From NCBI GenBank assembly GCA_902783095.1, contig CACZPX010000300.1:1-6461 (forward strand): DNA of 6,461 bases, in the 5' to 3' direction. Below are positions 1-5,956 of this stretch, one piece after another. The notes beneath the pieces were generated by a model. It was not told where the DNA came from. It did not search any database and saw nothing but the letters and a program-made list of their open reading frames with translations. The position numbers and the translations under genes are program-made. The number at the start of each line of letters is the position of its first letter. Within the stretch, counting starts at the first letter, position 1. Source of the DNA: an uncultured Lachnospiraceae bacterium. Lineage in GTDB: Bacteria > Bacillota > Clostridia > Lachnospirales > Lachnospiraceae.

Positions 1-1047
1 GAAGGTGTCGCAGGCGTAGGACGGATGGGACGGCGCCATGCCGACGGTCGTCATCATGCGGTACTTGTAATACAGCGGCGAGTAGTTCAGCTGCGCGAGA
101 CGGGAGCCGAAGGTGCCGAAACCGCTGCCGAAGGGCAGGTTCTTTTTGGCGATGTCCAGGCTGTTGATGGCGAACTGCCCGCGCGCCATGGTATAGGCGT
201 AGGGCGAAAAGTAGAAGTCGTACAGGCGCCGCCAGCCTATGGCAAAGGCGCCGGCGACACCGATCGCCGCGACTGGCAGGGAGAGCCTGCGCCTGGCGAT
301 CAGCATCCAGACGTAGAGGACCAGAAAGAAGACCGCAAAGCCGAACAGGCGGACCCGCAGCGTGAGCACGGTCTCCGCGAGGAGCAGGAAGGTGAGGACG
401 ACGTTGACCACCACCATCCGGAACCCGACCTTCCCCTGGCGCTCCTGCAAAAAGGGCAGCAGCGCGCAGAAGAGGCCGATCAGGAAGACACAGTGCGCGG
501 CCAGATTGGACGGGTGACCGTAAAAGAGCTGCAGGCTGCTGGTACCGTAGCGGAACATCTGGCGCGGCCAGAGATAGAAAAAGAAGTCAAGGAGGCCGCA
601 GGCTGCGGTCACCGCGGCGATCACCGCCGCGTGGAGGAACAGCCGGACGGCATAGTCCCGAAGCGGGATCATCCGAAACAGTTCGGCAAAGAGCCAGATG
701 CAGACAAAAAAGCGCAGGTGCGCATACAGCGTCTGCCCGGTGACGGAAACATTCTGATACTGGTTGGCTGCCCAGCCGATCAGGCCGGAGAGCGCAAAGA
801 CGGCGCCGAGGATCACCGTGGGGGACAGGAGTTTTGAAAAATCCGCCGGGCGGTGGACGGAGCGGACCAGAAACAGCACGGCGGCAAGGACCGGCAGCAG
901 ATTGCGGAAGACGGTCACAAGGGCAAGCCCGGCGGCTGCGGCAGGCTCCTCGACGGTGAGCAGCCAGATGCAGACGACCAGGAAGAGGTACGCCGGGTAA
1001 CCGGGACGCCGGAAAATCTTGTTTGCGGTCTGTTTCGGGTGTATCAT
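1..1047 (-). CDS. Wzy-like O-antigen polymerase/ligase family membrane protein (partial, C-terminus off the left edge)
   Basis: The minus strand is open from an ATG at 1047-1045 to the window edge, giving 349 residues without a stop. The protein is strongly hydrophobic, with about ten likely membrane segments (roughly residues 18-34, 50-62, 74-92, 111-128, 135-160, 182-200, 209-228, 231-249 and 256-271). A polar loop follows with the motif GFGTFGSRLAQ at about 308-318, then YSPLYYKY at 322-329 and CDTF at 346-349. This resembles the loop of Wzy-like repeat-unit polymerases and O-antigen ligases, where a glycine-rich GxGTFGS stretch and an SDTF-like motif recur. These enzymes join lipid-linked glycan units on the outer face of the membrane. 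The family assignment rests on recalled motifs; polymerase and ligase cannot be told apart. No ATG, GTG or TTG lies in frame for at least 150 bases upstream, so ATG 1047 is the likeliest start, although it lacks a Shine-Dalgarno sequence. It is divergent from the plus-strand operon. Confidence 0.72.
   Translation of the reverse strand, partial: MIHPKQTANKIFRRPGYPAYLFLVVCIWLLTVEEPAAAAGLALVTVFRNLLPVLAAVLFLVRSVHRPADFSKLLSPTVILGAVFALSGLIGWAANQYQNVSVTGQTLYAHLRFFVCIWLFAELFRMIPLRDYAVRLFLHAAVIAAVTAACGLLDFFFYLWPRQMFRYGTSSLQLFYGHPSNLAAHCVFLIGLFCALLPFLQERQGKVGFRMVVVNVVLTFLLLAETVLTLRVRLFGFAVFFLVLYVWMLIARRRLSLPVAAIGVAGAFAIGWRRLYDFYFSPYAYTMARGQFAINSLDIAKKNLPFGSGFGTFGSRLAQLNYSPLYYKYRMMTTVGMAPSHPSYACDTF
1019..1047 (+). 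promoter_or_regulatory. Weak candidate promoter for the plus-strand operon
   Basis: TTGTTT at 1019-1024 and TATCAT at 1042-1047 are separated by 17 bases, the preferred spacing for a housekeeping sigma factor promoter. The -10 hexamer matches five of six consensus bases and the -35 only three. Transcription would start near 1054, leaving a leader of about 78 bases before ATG 1132. It overlaps the 5' end of the divergent membrane-protein gene and the repeat. This is a candidate by position and spacing only. Confidence 0.22.
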
Positions 1048-1061
1048 ACCGGTATCATACC
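1040..1061. repeat. Tandem 11-bp near-palindromic repeat in the divergent intergenic region
   Basis: Two adjacent 11-bp units, TGTATCATACC (1040-1050) and GGTATCATACC (1051-1061), differ only at the first base. The second unit is an odd-length palindrome (GGTAT, central C, ATACC). The pair sits between the two divergent genes and overlaps the start codon of the minus-strand membrane protein. A tandem palindromic unit between divergent genes could be an operator, or simply overlapping -10 elements, since each unit reads TATGAT on the minus strand and TATCAT on the plus strand. The repeat is directly visible; any function is inferred. Confidence 0.6.
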
Positions 1062-1062
1062 A
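1054..1062 (-). promoter_or_regulatory. Candidate extended -10 promoter for the Wzy-like gene
   Basis: Read on the minus strand, these bases are TGGTATGAT, which matches the extended -10 form (TG, one base, then a TATAAT-like hexamer with five of six matches). The usual distance to the transcription start would put +1 at about 1047, the first base of the ATG. No good -35 is seen upstream. If real, the mRNA would be leaderless or nearly so, which fits the lack of a ribosome binding site. Confidence 0.3.
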
Positions 1063-1131
1063 TAAAAGGAAAAAAGGGACAGTACCATATCCGAAAAGGC
1101 CGTGAAAAAACGGAGAAGAGGAACGGGAGAC

Positions 1132-2532
1132 ATGGGCAGGATCAAAACTTCGGTCATCATACCGATCTACAATACAGCGGAGTATCTGGAGGAGTGCATC
1201 GACAGCGTGCTGGCGCAGACGCAGAAGGAGATCGAGATCTTCCTGGTGGACGACGGCTCCACGGACGGCAGTCTGGAGATCATCGACCGCTATGCGGCGC
1301 GGTATCCCTTTGTGCACAAACTCACTCAGGAACACGCCTACCAGGGCACGGCGCGCAACCGCGGCCTGGCGCTCGCACAGGGGGAGTACGTCTACTTTAT
1401 GGATTCGGACGATGCCGTCCTGCCGGAGCTGTTTGAGACCTGTTACGAGGTCTGCGAGCGGATGAAGCTGGATTACGCCACCTTTGACGCCTACGGCTTC
1501 CGCTACGACGAGAACGACGTGGAACTGAAGGTGCCGGACGACATCTTTGACCGGACCACGCTGGACATTGAAAACCGTGTCTATTCCGGGCCGGAGTTCT
1601 GGAATACCTATTATAACCAGCACGGCATCCTGTATCTGTGCTGGCTGCACTACATCCGGCGCGATTTTCTGCTGGCACACCGCCTGTTTTTTGAGGAGCG
1701 CACCTATTTTGAAGACAATGACTGGACACTGCGGCTGTATCTGGCCGCGGAGCGTCTGCTTTTTATTCCGAAACAGCTGCACCGCCACCGCTGGCGGCGC
1801 GGGTCCAACATGCTGGACGGCTTTACCTTGGGGCTTCTGCAGGGGTGCTTCCGCATGCACGACGTGCTGCTGGGCCTCTACCGCGGCGAGACGGACGAGG
1901 CGCGGCTGAAGATGATCAGCGACGTGCTCCGCTTAAACATCTGCCGTTTTGACCGTCTGGAGGAGGTGGATCCGAAGGCGGGTTACCGCGCGCCGCTGCT
2001 CGCCTTCTGTGAGCATCTGGCGGACGCGATGGCGTCGGAGCCGGAGGAATCGCTGTACTATGTACACTTTGCGGCGGCGGAGCGGATCCTGCGCGCGGTC
2101 GGGACCTGGGGCGTCGACGCGGTATGGGACCGGCTTTCGGCGGTCGCAGAGCAGACCTTTGTGCGCCGCTATCCCATCCTGCGGCAGAAGAAGACCGTGG
2201 CGGTCTACGGGACCGGCGCGGTGAGCCGCGTGATCGCGGATCTGCTGGACAAGTATCTGCCGCAGCGCGCCTGCCGGCTGATCTTTGTACATACGACGCA
2301 GCAGACCGGGACGGAATTCTGCGGCTATCCGGTCTACAACGTGGCGGACGCGCCGGCCGAAAGGCCGGACGTGATCGTGGTGGGGAGCGTGTTCTACTTT
2401 GACTCCATCCTGAAGGAGATCAAGGCGCACTTTCCGGACGGGATCCGGGTGGCCGCGGTCCCGCGGGAAGTACGGTTTTTGCAGGACAACAGACGGGATT
2501 TTCCGCAAGGGAGCGCCGGCTCCCGACAGTAA
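1132..2532 (+). CDS. Glycosyltransferase family 2 with a C-terminal Rossmann-like domain
   Basis: The 466-residue product begins with a GT-A fold domain: TSVIIPIYN at 6-14, VDDGSTDGS at 39-47 for nucleotide-sugar binding, and DSDD at 91-94 as the metal-binding DxD-type motif. FEDNDW at 193-198 supplies the acidic catalytic-base region, and an HRHRWRRGSN stretch follows at 217-226. It should transfer a sugar from a nucleotide-sugar donor to a growing glycan in the cytoplasm; donor and acceptor are unknown. After a helical linker, about residues 353-445 form a Rossmann-like unit with a glycine loop (YGTGAVS, 359-365) and a later VIVVGSVFY strand (414-422), similar in layout to small sugar-metabolism nucleotide-binding domains. 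ATG 1132 is chosen over GTG 1102 because AGAGGA and GGGAG lie just before it and the IIPIYN strand begins at the usual distance. No membrane segments are seen. It is the first gene of the plus-strand operon. Confidence 0.9.
   Translation: MGRIKTSVIIPIYNTAEYLEECIDSVLAQTQKEIEIFLVDDGSTDGSLEIIDRYAARYPFVHKLTQEHAYQGTARNRGLALAQGEYVYFMDSDDAVLPELFETCYEVCERMKLDYATFDAYGFRYDENDVELKVPDDIFDRTTLDIENRVYSGPEFWNTYYNQHGILYLCWLHYIRRDFLLAHRLFFEERTYFEDNDWTLRLYLAAERLLFIPKQLHRHRWRRGSNMLDGFTLGLLQGCFRMHDVLLGLYRGETDEARLKMISDVLRLNICRFDRLEEVDPKAGYRAPLLAFCEHLADAMASEPEESLYYVHFAAAERILRAVGTWGVDAVWDRLSAVAEQTFVRRYPILRQKKTVAVYGTGAVSRVIADLLDKYLPQRACRLIFVHTTQQTGTEFCGYPVYNVADAPAERPDVIVVGSVFYFDSILKEIKAHFPDGIRVAAVPREVRFLQDNRRDFPQGSAGSRQ
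2353..2368 (+). other. Perfect GC stem with GAAA tetraloop inside the GT2 gene
   Basis: CCGGCC (2353-2358), GAAA (2359-2362) and GGCCGG (2363-2368) form a perfect 6-bp stem capped by a GNRA-type tetraloop on the transcript. It lies in frame within the Rossmann-like domain, over Ala-Glu-Arg-Pro codons. It has no U-tract, so it is not a terminator. It may be a chance product of GC-rich coding sequence. Confidence 0.4.
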
Positions 2533-2559
2533 AAAAATCCGGCGGGACCTGGCAGAACC

Positions 2560-2597
2560 ATGAGAAATACTACGTCTGGGGACTGAGTTATACCGGC
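2560..2597 (+). other. Apparent missing 5' end of the radical SAM gene: out-of-frame ATG followed by an in-frame Rossmann motif
   Basis: The radical SAM frame continues upstream of its first ATG (2598) and reads EKYYVWGLSYTG from 2562 to 2597, a hydrophobic strand followed by a glycine loop typical of a Rossmann fold. It joins directly to MRLFLAFPEL. This frame is open back to a TGA at 2400-2402 but has no ATG, GTG or TTG before 2598. An ATG does occur at 2560-2562, one base out of register; as written it encodes only eight residues before TGA at 2584-2586. One extra G after that ATG would give MEKYYVWG continuing into the full protein. Either a base has been lost, by mutation or error, or translation begins at a non-canonical codon such as CTG 2583. 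Confidence 0.6.
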
Positions 2598-3818
2598 ATG
2601 CGTCTGTTTTTGGCCTTTCCGGAACTGACGGACCGCGTGGAAGCCTTTATTTACAGCGAACTGGGGTTAAAGGAGTTTAAGGGCGTGCCCGTTCTGGACC
2701 CGGCGGAAGCGGAATGGGCGGCCGTGGCGGATAGCGAACTGTATTATATCACGGGCAGCAGAACACCGCAGAGCAGCCGGGACGTGGAGGAAAAACTGCG
2801 CGCCTTCGGGCAGCCGAAAGAGCGGCTGCATCCCGCGGCGCAGCTTCTGTACGAGTATCTCTCGCTCTGGGAACCGGTGGCCTACCGCCCGCGGTCGGTC
2901 CGCGTGGAGGCCTCCACCCTCTGTCAGCTCAACTGTGCCGGCTGCTATATGCGGCTGGATCACTCCGGAACGACCGGAAGGGGGAATCTGTCCTTTGCGG
3001 CCTTCCGGAAACTGCTGGACGAAAACCCCGGGATCCGGGCCGTGGAGCTGTCAAACAGCGGGGAGGTTTTTCTGAATCCGCAGCTGCATGAGATCCTGCA
3101 GCTGGCCTATGAACGCGGCATCATGATCACCCTGATCAACGGGGTCAACTTCAACGACGTGCCGGACCGCGTGCTGGAGGATCTGGTGCGCTGCCGGGTG
3201 GAGACGGTATGGGTGTCCATCGACGGCGCGACGCAGAAGACCTATGGGGAATACCGGCGGAACGGATCGCTGGAGAAGGTGCTGAACAATATCAGAAAGC
3301 TCAATGTCCTGAAGGAGCGGTACCATACGGACCGCCCCGAACTGGTCTGGAAATATGTGATCATGCAGCACAATCAGGACGAAGTCGGACAGGCTGCCGA
3401 AATGGCAGAAGCGCTGGGAATGAAGCGCAGCTACACGCTGGACTGGCGCGGCGGGGTCACGGCGAAGGACCCGGAGACGCTGTACCGGATCACCGGTCTG
3501 CAGTGCTTTAACGTCGACGAATACCTGGCGGAAGAGCAGCATCGGTTCAACAGCGATTTCTACTGCGGACAGATGATCATCGATCCGCAGATCAACTGGG
3601 ACGGGAGGCTGCTGGGCTGCTGCACCGTCTACCGCAGCGACTGGAAGACCAACGTCTTTGAGACGCCGCTGGAGGAGATCTACAACAACAGCCATTACCG
3701 GGCGGCGGTCCTGGCGCTCCTGAGCGGGGAGGACCGGTATTCGTTTGAGGGGCCCTGCGGGACCTGCGAGGTCTACAGGGCCAATGTGAGACAGCTGCAC
3801 TACCGGCTGCAGCTTTAA
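2598..3818 (+). CDS. Radical SAM/SPASM domain protein with an (apparently truncated) N-terminal Rossmann-like domain
   Basis: The 406-residue product has the radical SAM cluster motif CX3CX2C at Cys109, Cys113 and Cys116 (CQLNCAGC). It binds a 4Fe-4S cluster that cleaves S-adenosylmethionine to a 5'-deoxyadenosyl radical. The barrel continues through VELSNSGEVFLNP (149-161) and VWVSIDGA (204-211). The C-terminal part looks like a SPASM/Twitch auxiliary-cluster region: Cys303, Cys323 before IDPQINWDGRLLGCC (Cys341, Cys342), then EEIYNNSHYR and CGTC at 387-390. Residues 1-80 look like the rest of a Rossmann-like unit (FKGVPVLDP at 27-35, YYITGSR at 49-55) whose glycine loop lies upstream of the start. 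ATG 2598 is the only standard start in frame, has no convincing ribosome binding site, and probably gives a product short by about 13 residues. The gene lies between two glycosyltransferases, 65 bp after one and 16 bp before the other, suggesting a role in glycan or precursor modification. The substrate is unknown. Confidence 0.85.
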   Translation: MRLFLAFPELTDRVEAFIYSELGLKEFKGVPVLDPAEAEWAAVADSELYYITGSRTPQSSRDVEEKLRAFGQPKERLHPAAQLLYEYLSLWEPVAYRPRSVRVEASTLCQLNCAGCYMRLDHSGTTGRGNLSFAAFRKLLDENPGIRAVELSNSGEVFLNPQLHEILQLAYERGIMITLINGVNFNDVPDRVLEDLVRCRVETVWVSIDGATQKTYGEYRRNGSLEKVLNNIRKLNVLKERYHTDRPELVWKYVIMQHNQDEVGQAAEMAEALGMKRSYTLDWRGGVTAKDPETLYRITGLQCFNVDEYLAEEQHRFNSDFYCGQMIIDPQINWDGRLLGCCTVYRSDWKTNVFETPLEEIYNNSHYRAAVLALLSGEDRYSFEGPCGTCEVYRANVRQLHYRLQL

Positions 3819-3820
3819 AC

Positions 3821-3827
3821 AGGGAAG
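3821..3827 (+). promoter_or_regulatory. Ribosome binding site of the family 4 glycosyltransferase
   Basis: AGGGAAG ends seven bases before ATG 3835, in the 16-bp gap after the radical SAM gene stop. Good spacing and sequence support that start, and the IAMIGHK strand begins directly after it. Confidence 0.6.
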
Positions 3828-3834
3828 ACAAACC

Positions 3835-5076
3835 ATGCGCATTGCGATGATCGGACATAAGCAGATGGAAGGCTGCGAGGGCGGGATCGAAAAGACCGTG
3901 CGCGAGCTTTCCGCGCGCCTGGCGGAAAGAGGGCATGCCGTGACGGTTTACGACCGGAACGTGCTGTTCTCCGGAAACGGGGACGCGGATACCGTGCGGG
4001 AAGGCCGCCGTAAAGCGCGCTGCCGTACGGAAGGCGGACACGGAAAAAAGCCGGGAGCAGGGAACGCGGCAGGCGTCCGGAATGCCGCGGCGGATAAACA
4101 GTGGGCAGGATCCGTCACCGTCCGGCGCGTCCCCACCCTGCCCGGCGCGGCGGAGGTGCCGCTTTACGCACTGCTTGCCTGCCTGCGCGCGGCCTTCTCC
4201 CGCGCGGACGTGATCATGATCCACGCCTCCGGCCCCTGCGTGATGATCCCCGCGGCAAAGCTGACCGGCAAGAAGGCGGTCGCCTTTATCCACGGGCTGG
4301 ACAGCCACAGCAGCAAGTGGGGGCGGTTCGCGAAATGGTATCTGGCGCGGGGCGAACGCCGGGCGGCGAAGAGCGCGGACGCGCTGCTGCTCCTGTCCGA
4401 ACATATCCGGGATCATTTCCGGACAACGTACGGCCGCGGCGGCACCCTGGTGTTAAACGGTGTTTCCGTGCTGCCGGCGGACCCGGACAGCGCGGCCGCG
4501 GATGCGGAGATCCTGAGGGCAAGGGGGCTTGCCGATGGCGGCTACGTGCTGTGGGTCGGGCGCATCTCCAGAGAAAAGGGGCTTACGCAGCTGCTTTGCG
4601 CCTGGGAGGGCTGCCATGCGGCGGAAAAACTGGTGCTCGCAGGCGCCGTGGACCCGGCGGACCCTTATTACCGGGAACTGCGGCAGCAGAGCAGCGGAGA
4701 AGAACGCGTGGTCTTTGCGGGGTATCAGACGCAGCGGGAGCTTGCCGCGCTGTACCGGCACGCAAAGCTCTTTGTGTTCCCGAGCGAGCAGGAGGGGATG
4801 CCCCATGCGCTGCTGGAAGCGTTGGCGTACGGCGCGCCGTGCCTGCTCTCGGAGATCCCGGAAAACCGCGCGGTCGCGGGACGCCATGCGGTCTATTTTG
4901 CGCCGGACGATGCGGAGGAACTGCGGGAACGCCTGCAGGTGCTCCTGGACGATCCCGCGCTGCGGGAGGCGGTCTCCCATGAGGCGGCTTCGGATACCCT
5001 GAAACGGTTTTCCTGGGAACGTGCGGCGGACCGGATCGAAACGGTCTGCCGCCATGTATTGCGGAAGAGAAGATGA
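3835..5076 (+). CDS. Glycosyltransferase family 4 (GT-B fold) with a low-complexity insertion
   Basis: The 413-residue product opens with MIGHKQMEGCEGGIEKTVREL (from residue 5), the glycine-rich acceptor-side loop of a GT4 subgroup common in Bacillota. HASGPCVMIPA (130-140), FIHGLDSHSSKWGRFAKWYL (151-170) and LSEHI (187-191) also fit that subgroup. The C-terminal domain has VGRISREKG (241-249), whose Arg and Lys normally contact the donor phosphates, and the E-x7-E pair Glu320/Glu328 in EGMPHALLE for nucleotide-sugar binding. It should be a cytoplasmic retaining glycosyltransferase extending a lipid-linked glycan; the sugar cannot be predicted. Residues about 50-92 are a polar, Arg/Gly/Ala-rich stretch where relatives have a shorter linker before the VRRVPT strand. 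The stop codon overlaps the start of the permease gene (ATGA), indicating translational coupling to export. Confidence 0.9.
   Translation: MRIAMIGHKQMEGCEGGIEKTVRELSARLAERGHAVTVYDRNVLFSGNGDADTVREGRRKARCRTEGGHGKKPGAGNAAGVRNAAADKQWAGSVTVRRVPTLPGAAEVPLYALLACLRAAFSRADVIMIHASGPCVMIPAAKLTGKKAVAFIHGLDSHSSKWGRFAKWYLARGERRAAKSADALLLLSEHIRDHFRTTYGRGGTLVLNGVSVLPADPDSAAADAEILRARGLADGGYVLWVGRISREKGLTQLLCAWEGCHAAEKLVLAGAVDPADPYYRELRQQSSGEERVVFAGYQTQRELAALYRHAKLFVFPSEQEGMPHALLEALAYGAPCLLSEIPENRAVAGRHAVYFAPDDAEELRERLQVLLDDPALREAVSHEAASDTLKRFSWERAADRIETVCRHVLRKRR
5063..5070 (+). promoter_or_regulatory. Ribosome binding site of the export permease, inside the GT4 gene end
   Basis: GGAAGAGA lies two bases before the ATG at 5073. 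With the 4-base ATGA overlap it supports this start and suggests translational coupling between the GT4 and the permease. Confidence 0.5.
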
Positions 5077-5855
5077 AAAGGTTTATAAACGACATCCGGG
5101 AATACCGCACGCTCTGCGTGTATATGGCGCGGACCGGCCTAAAGGCGGAGGTCGCGAACTCCTACCTGAACTGGATCTGGTGGGTGCTGGAGCCGCTCGC
5201 CAGCATGCTGGTCTACTACGCCATCTTTGTGCATGTGCTGGGGCGGAACCAGCCGTACTATCTTGCCTTTGTCTATACCGGAACGCTCATCTGGAGCTAT
5301 TTTGACCGGTGCATGCAGTTCGCGGTGCAGTCCGTCCGCCTCAACCGGGACATCGTCACCAAGACCTACGTCCCCAAGCCTGTGTTCATCGTCTCCAACA
5401 TGCTTTTTAACAGTTTCAAGATGCTGATCTGCCTGGGCCTTCTGGTGATCGTGCTGTTCATCCAGCAGGTGCCGGTGTCTCCGACCATGCTGTTTGCGGT
5501 CCCGGTCGCGCTTCTGCTGCAGCTGCTGACGCTGGGCTTTGGGCTGATCTTCCTGCATTTCGGCGTGTTTGTGGACGATCTGGTGCATGCGATCCGCATC
5601 GCCATGCACATCCTGTTTTACCTGACCGGCGTCTTTTACGACCTGGAGACGCTGCTGCCTGCCCCCTGGGGCGGCATTCTGGTGCGCGTCAATCCGCTGG
5701 CCTGCATCATCCGGAGCATGCGCAGCTGCCTGCTGTACGGCGCCGCCCCGGACTGGCTTGCGCTGGGCGCCTGGACGCTGATCGGCTTTGGGGTCTGTGC
5801 GCTCGGGCTCAGATTGTGTTATAAATATGAAAACACGTATGTGAAGGTCATTTAA
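5073..5855 (+). CDS. ABC-2 type polysaccharide export permease (Wzm/TagG/RgpC-like)
   Basis: The 260-residue product has the usual length and layout of the membrane subunit of polysaccharide or teichoic acid ABC exporters. A short cytoplasmic N-terminus carries an amphipathic stretch, then SYLNWIWWVLEPLASML (30-46), which matches the family's 'LG..W.vl.Pl' entry to the first membrane helix. Six likely membrane segments follow (about 36-54, 64-80, 112-130, 138-162, 173-190 and 228-248). NRDIVTKTYVPKPVF (91-105) is the conserved cytoplasmic loop thought to contact the ATPase, and VNPLACIIRSMR (206-217) is the conserved NP-containing segment before the last helix. It should form a homodimeric channel moving lipid-linked glycan out of the cytoplasm. 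Its ATPase partner begins 101 bp downstream. Wzm, TagG and RgpC are names from different organisms for this family, so no symbol is assigned. Confidence 0.93.
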   Translation: MKRFINDIREYRTLCVYMARTGLKAEVANSYLNWIWWVLEPLASMLVYYAIFVHVLGRNQPYYLAFVYTGTLIWSYFDRCMQFAVQSVRLNRDIVTKTYVPKPVFIVSNMLFNSFKMLICLGLLVIVLFIQQVPVSPTMLFAVPVALLLQLLTLGFGLIFLHFGVFVDDLVHAIRIAMHILFYLTGVFYDLETLLPAPWGGILVRVNPLACIIRSMRSCLLYGAAPDWLALGAWTLIGFGVCALGLRLCYKYENTYVKVI

Positions 5856-5869
5856 GCCGGACTGCCGGC
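5856..5869 (+). other. Short hairpin directly after the permease stop codon
   Basis: GCCGG (5856-5860), loop ACTG, CCGGC (5865-5869) form a 5-bp GC stem immediately after the TAA. No U-run follows; the next bases are GCC and a purine-rich stretch. It is therefore not a classical terminator and could at most cause pausing or affect message stability. The rest of the 101-bp gap to the ATPase is GC-rich with GGCGGCGC-like runs, and no convincing gene was found in it. Confidence 0.35.
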
Positions 5870-5941
5870 CGTGCCGGAGAAAAAAGCGTGCGGCAGCGGC
5901 GGCGCACCGGTTTGCAGGCGCTTTGCGGCGCATGATAAAGA

Positions 5942-5947
5942 AGAGGA
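5942..5947 (+). promoter_or_regulatory. Ribosome binding site of the export ATPase
   Basis: AGAGGA ends nine bases before ATG 5957. It supports this start over the ATG at 5932, which is in another frame and leads into a nonsense translation. Confidence 0.5.
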
Positions 5948-5956
5948 AAACAGCGC

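Noticed and set aside
25..837. Long open frame on the plus strand (270 codons)
   Set aside because: Its translation is highly charged and rich in His, Gln, Asp and Arg without any fold pattern. It is the complement of the membrane-protein gene read on the minus strand, which has hydrophobic helices and family motifs.
1102..1131. GTG 1102 as the GT2 start
   Set aside because: It would add ten very basic residues (MKKRRRGTGD) with no ribosome binding site of their own, and these codons contain the likely ribosome binding site for ATG 1132.
3592..4416. Long minus-strand open frame (274 codons) spanning the end of the radical SAM gene and the start of the GT4
   Set aside because: It crosses two well-supported plus-strand genes, its translation has no recognisable motif, and GC-rich DNA commonly leaves antisense frames open.
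4101..4982. Plus-strand open frame (293 codons) overlapping the GT4 in another frame
   Set aside because: It is rich in Gly, Arg, Ala and Pro with no domain pattern, while the GT4 frame holds every conserved motif.
5139..5933. Minus-strand open frame (264 codons) opposite the permease
   Set aside because: The translation is a Gln/His/Arg-rich antisense image of hydrophobic codons; the plus-strand permease explains the region fully.
5856..5956. Rho-independent terminator between the permease and the ATPase
   Set aside because: The 5-bp hairpin after the stop has no following U-tract, and permease and ATPase genes of this family are normally co-transcribed.
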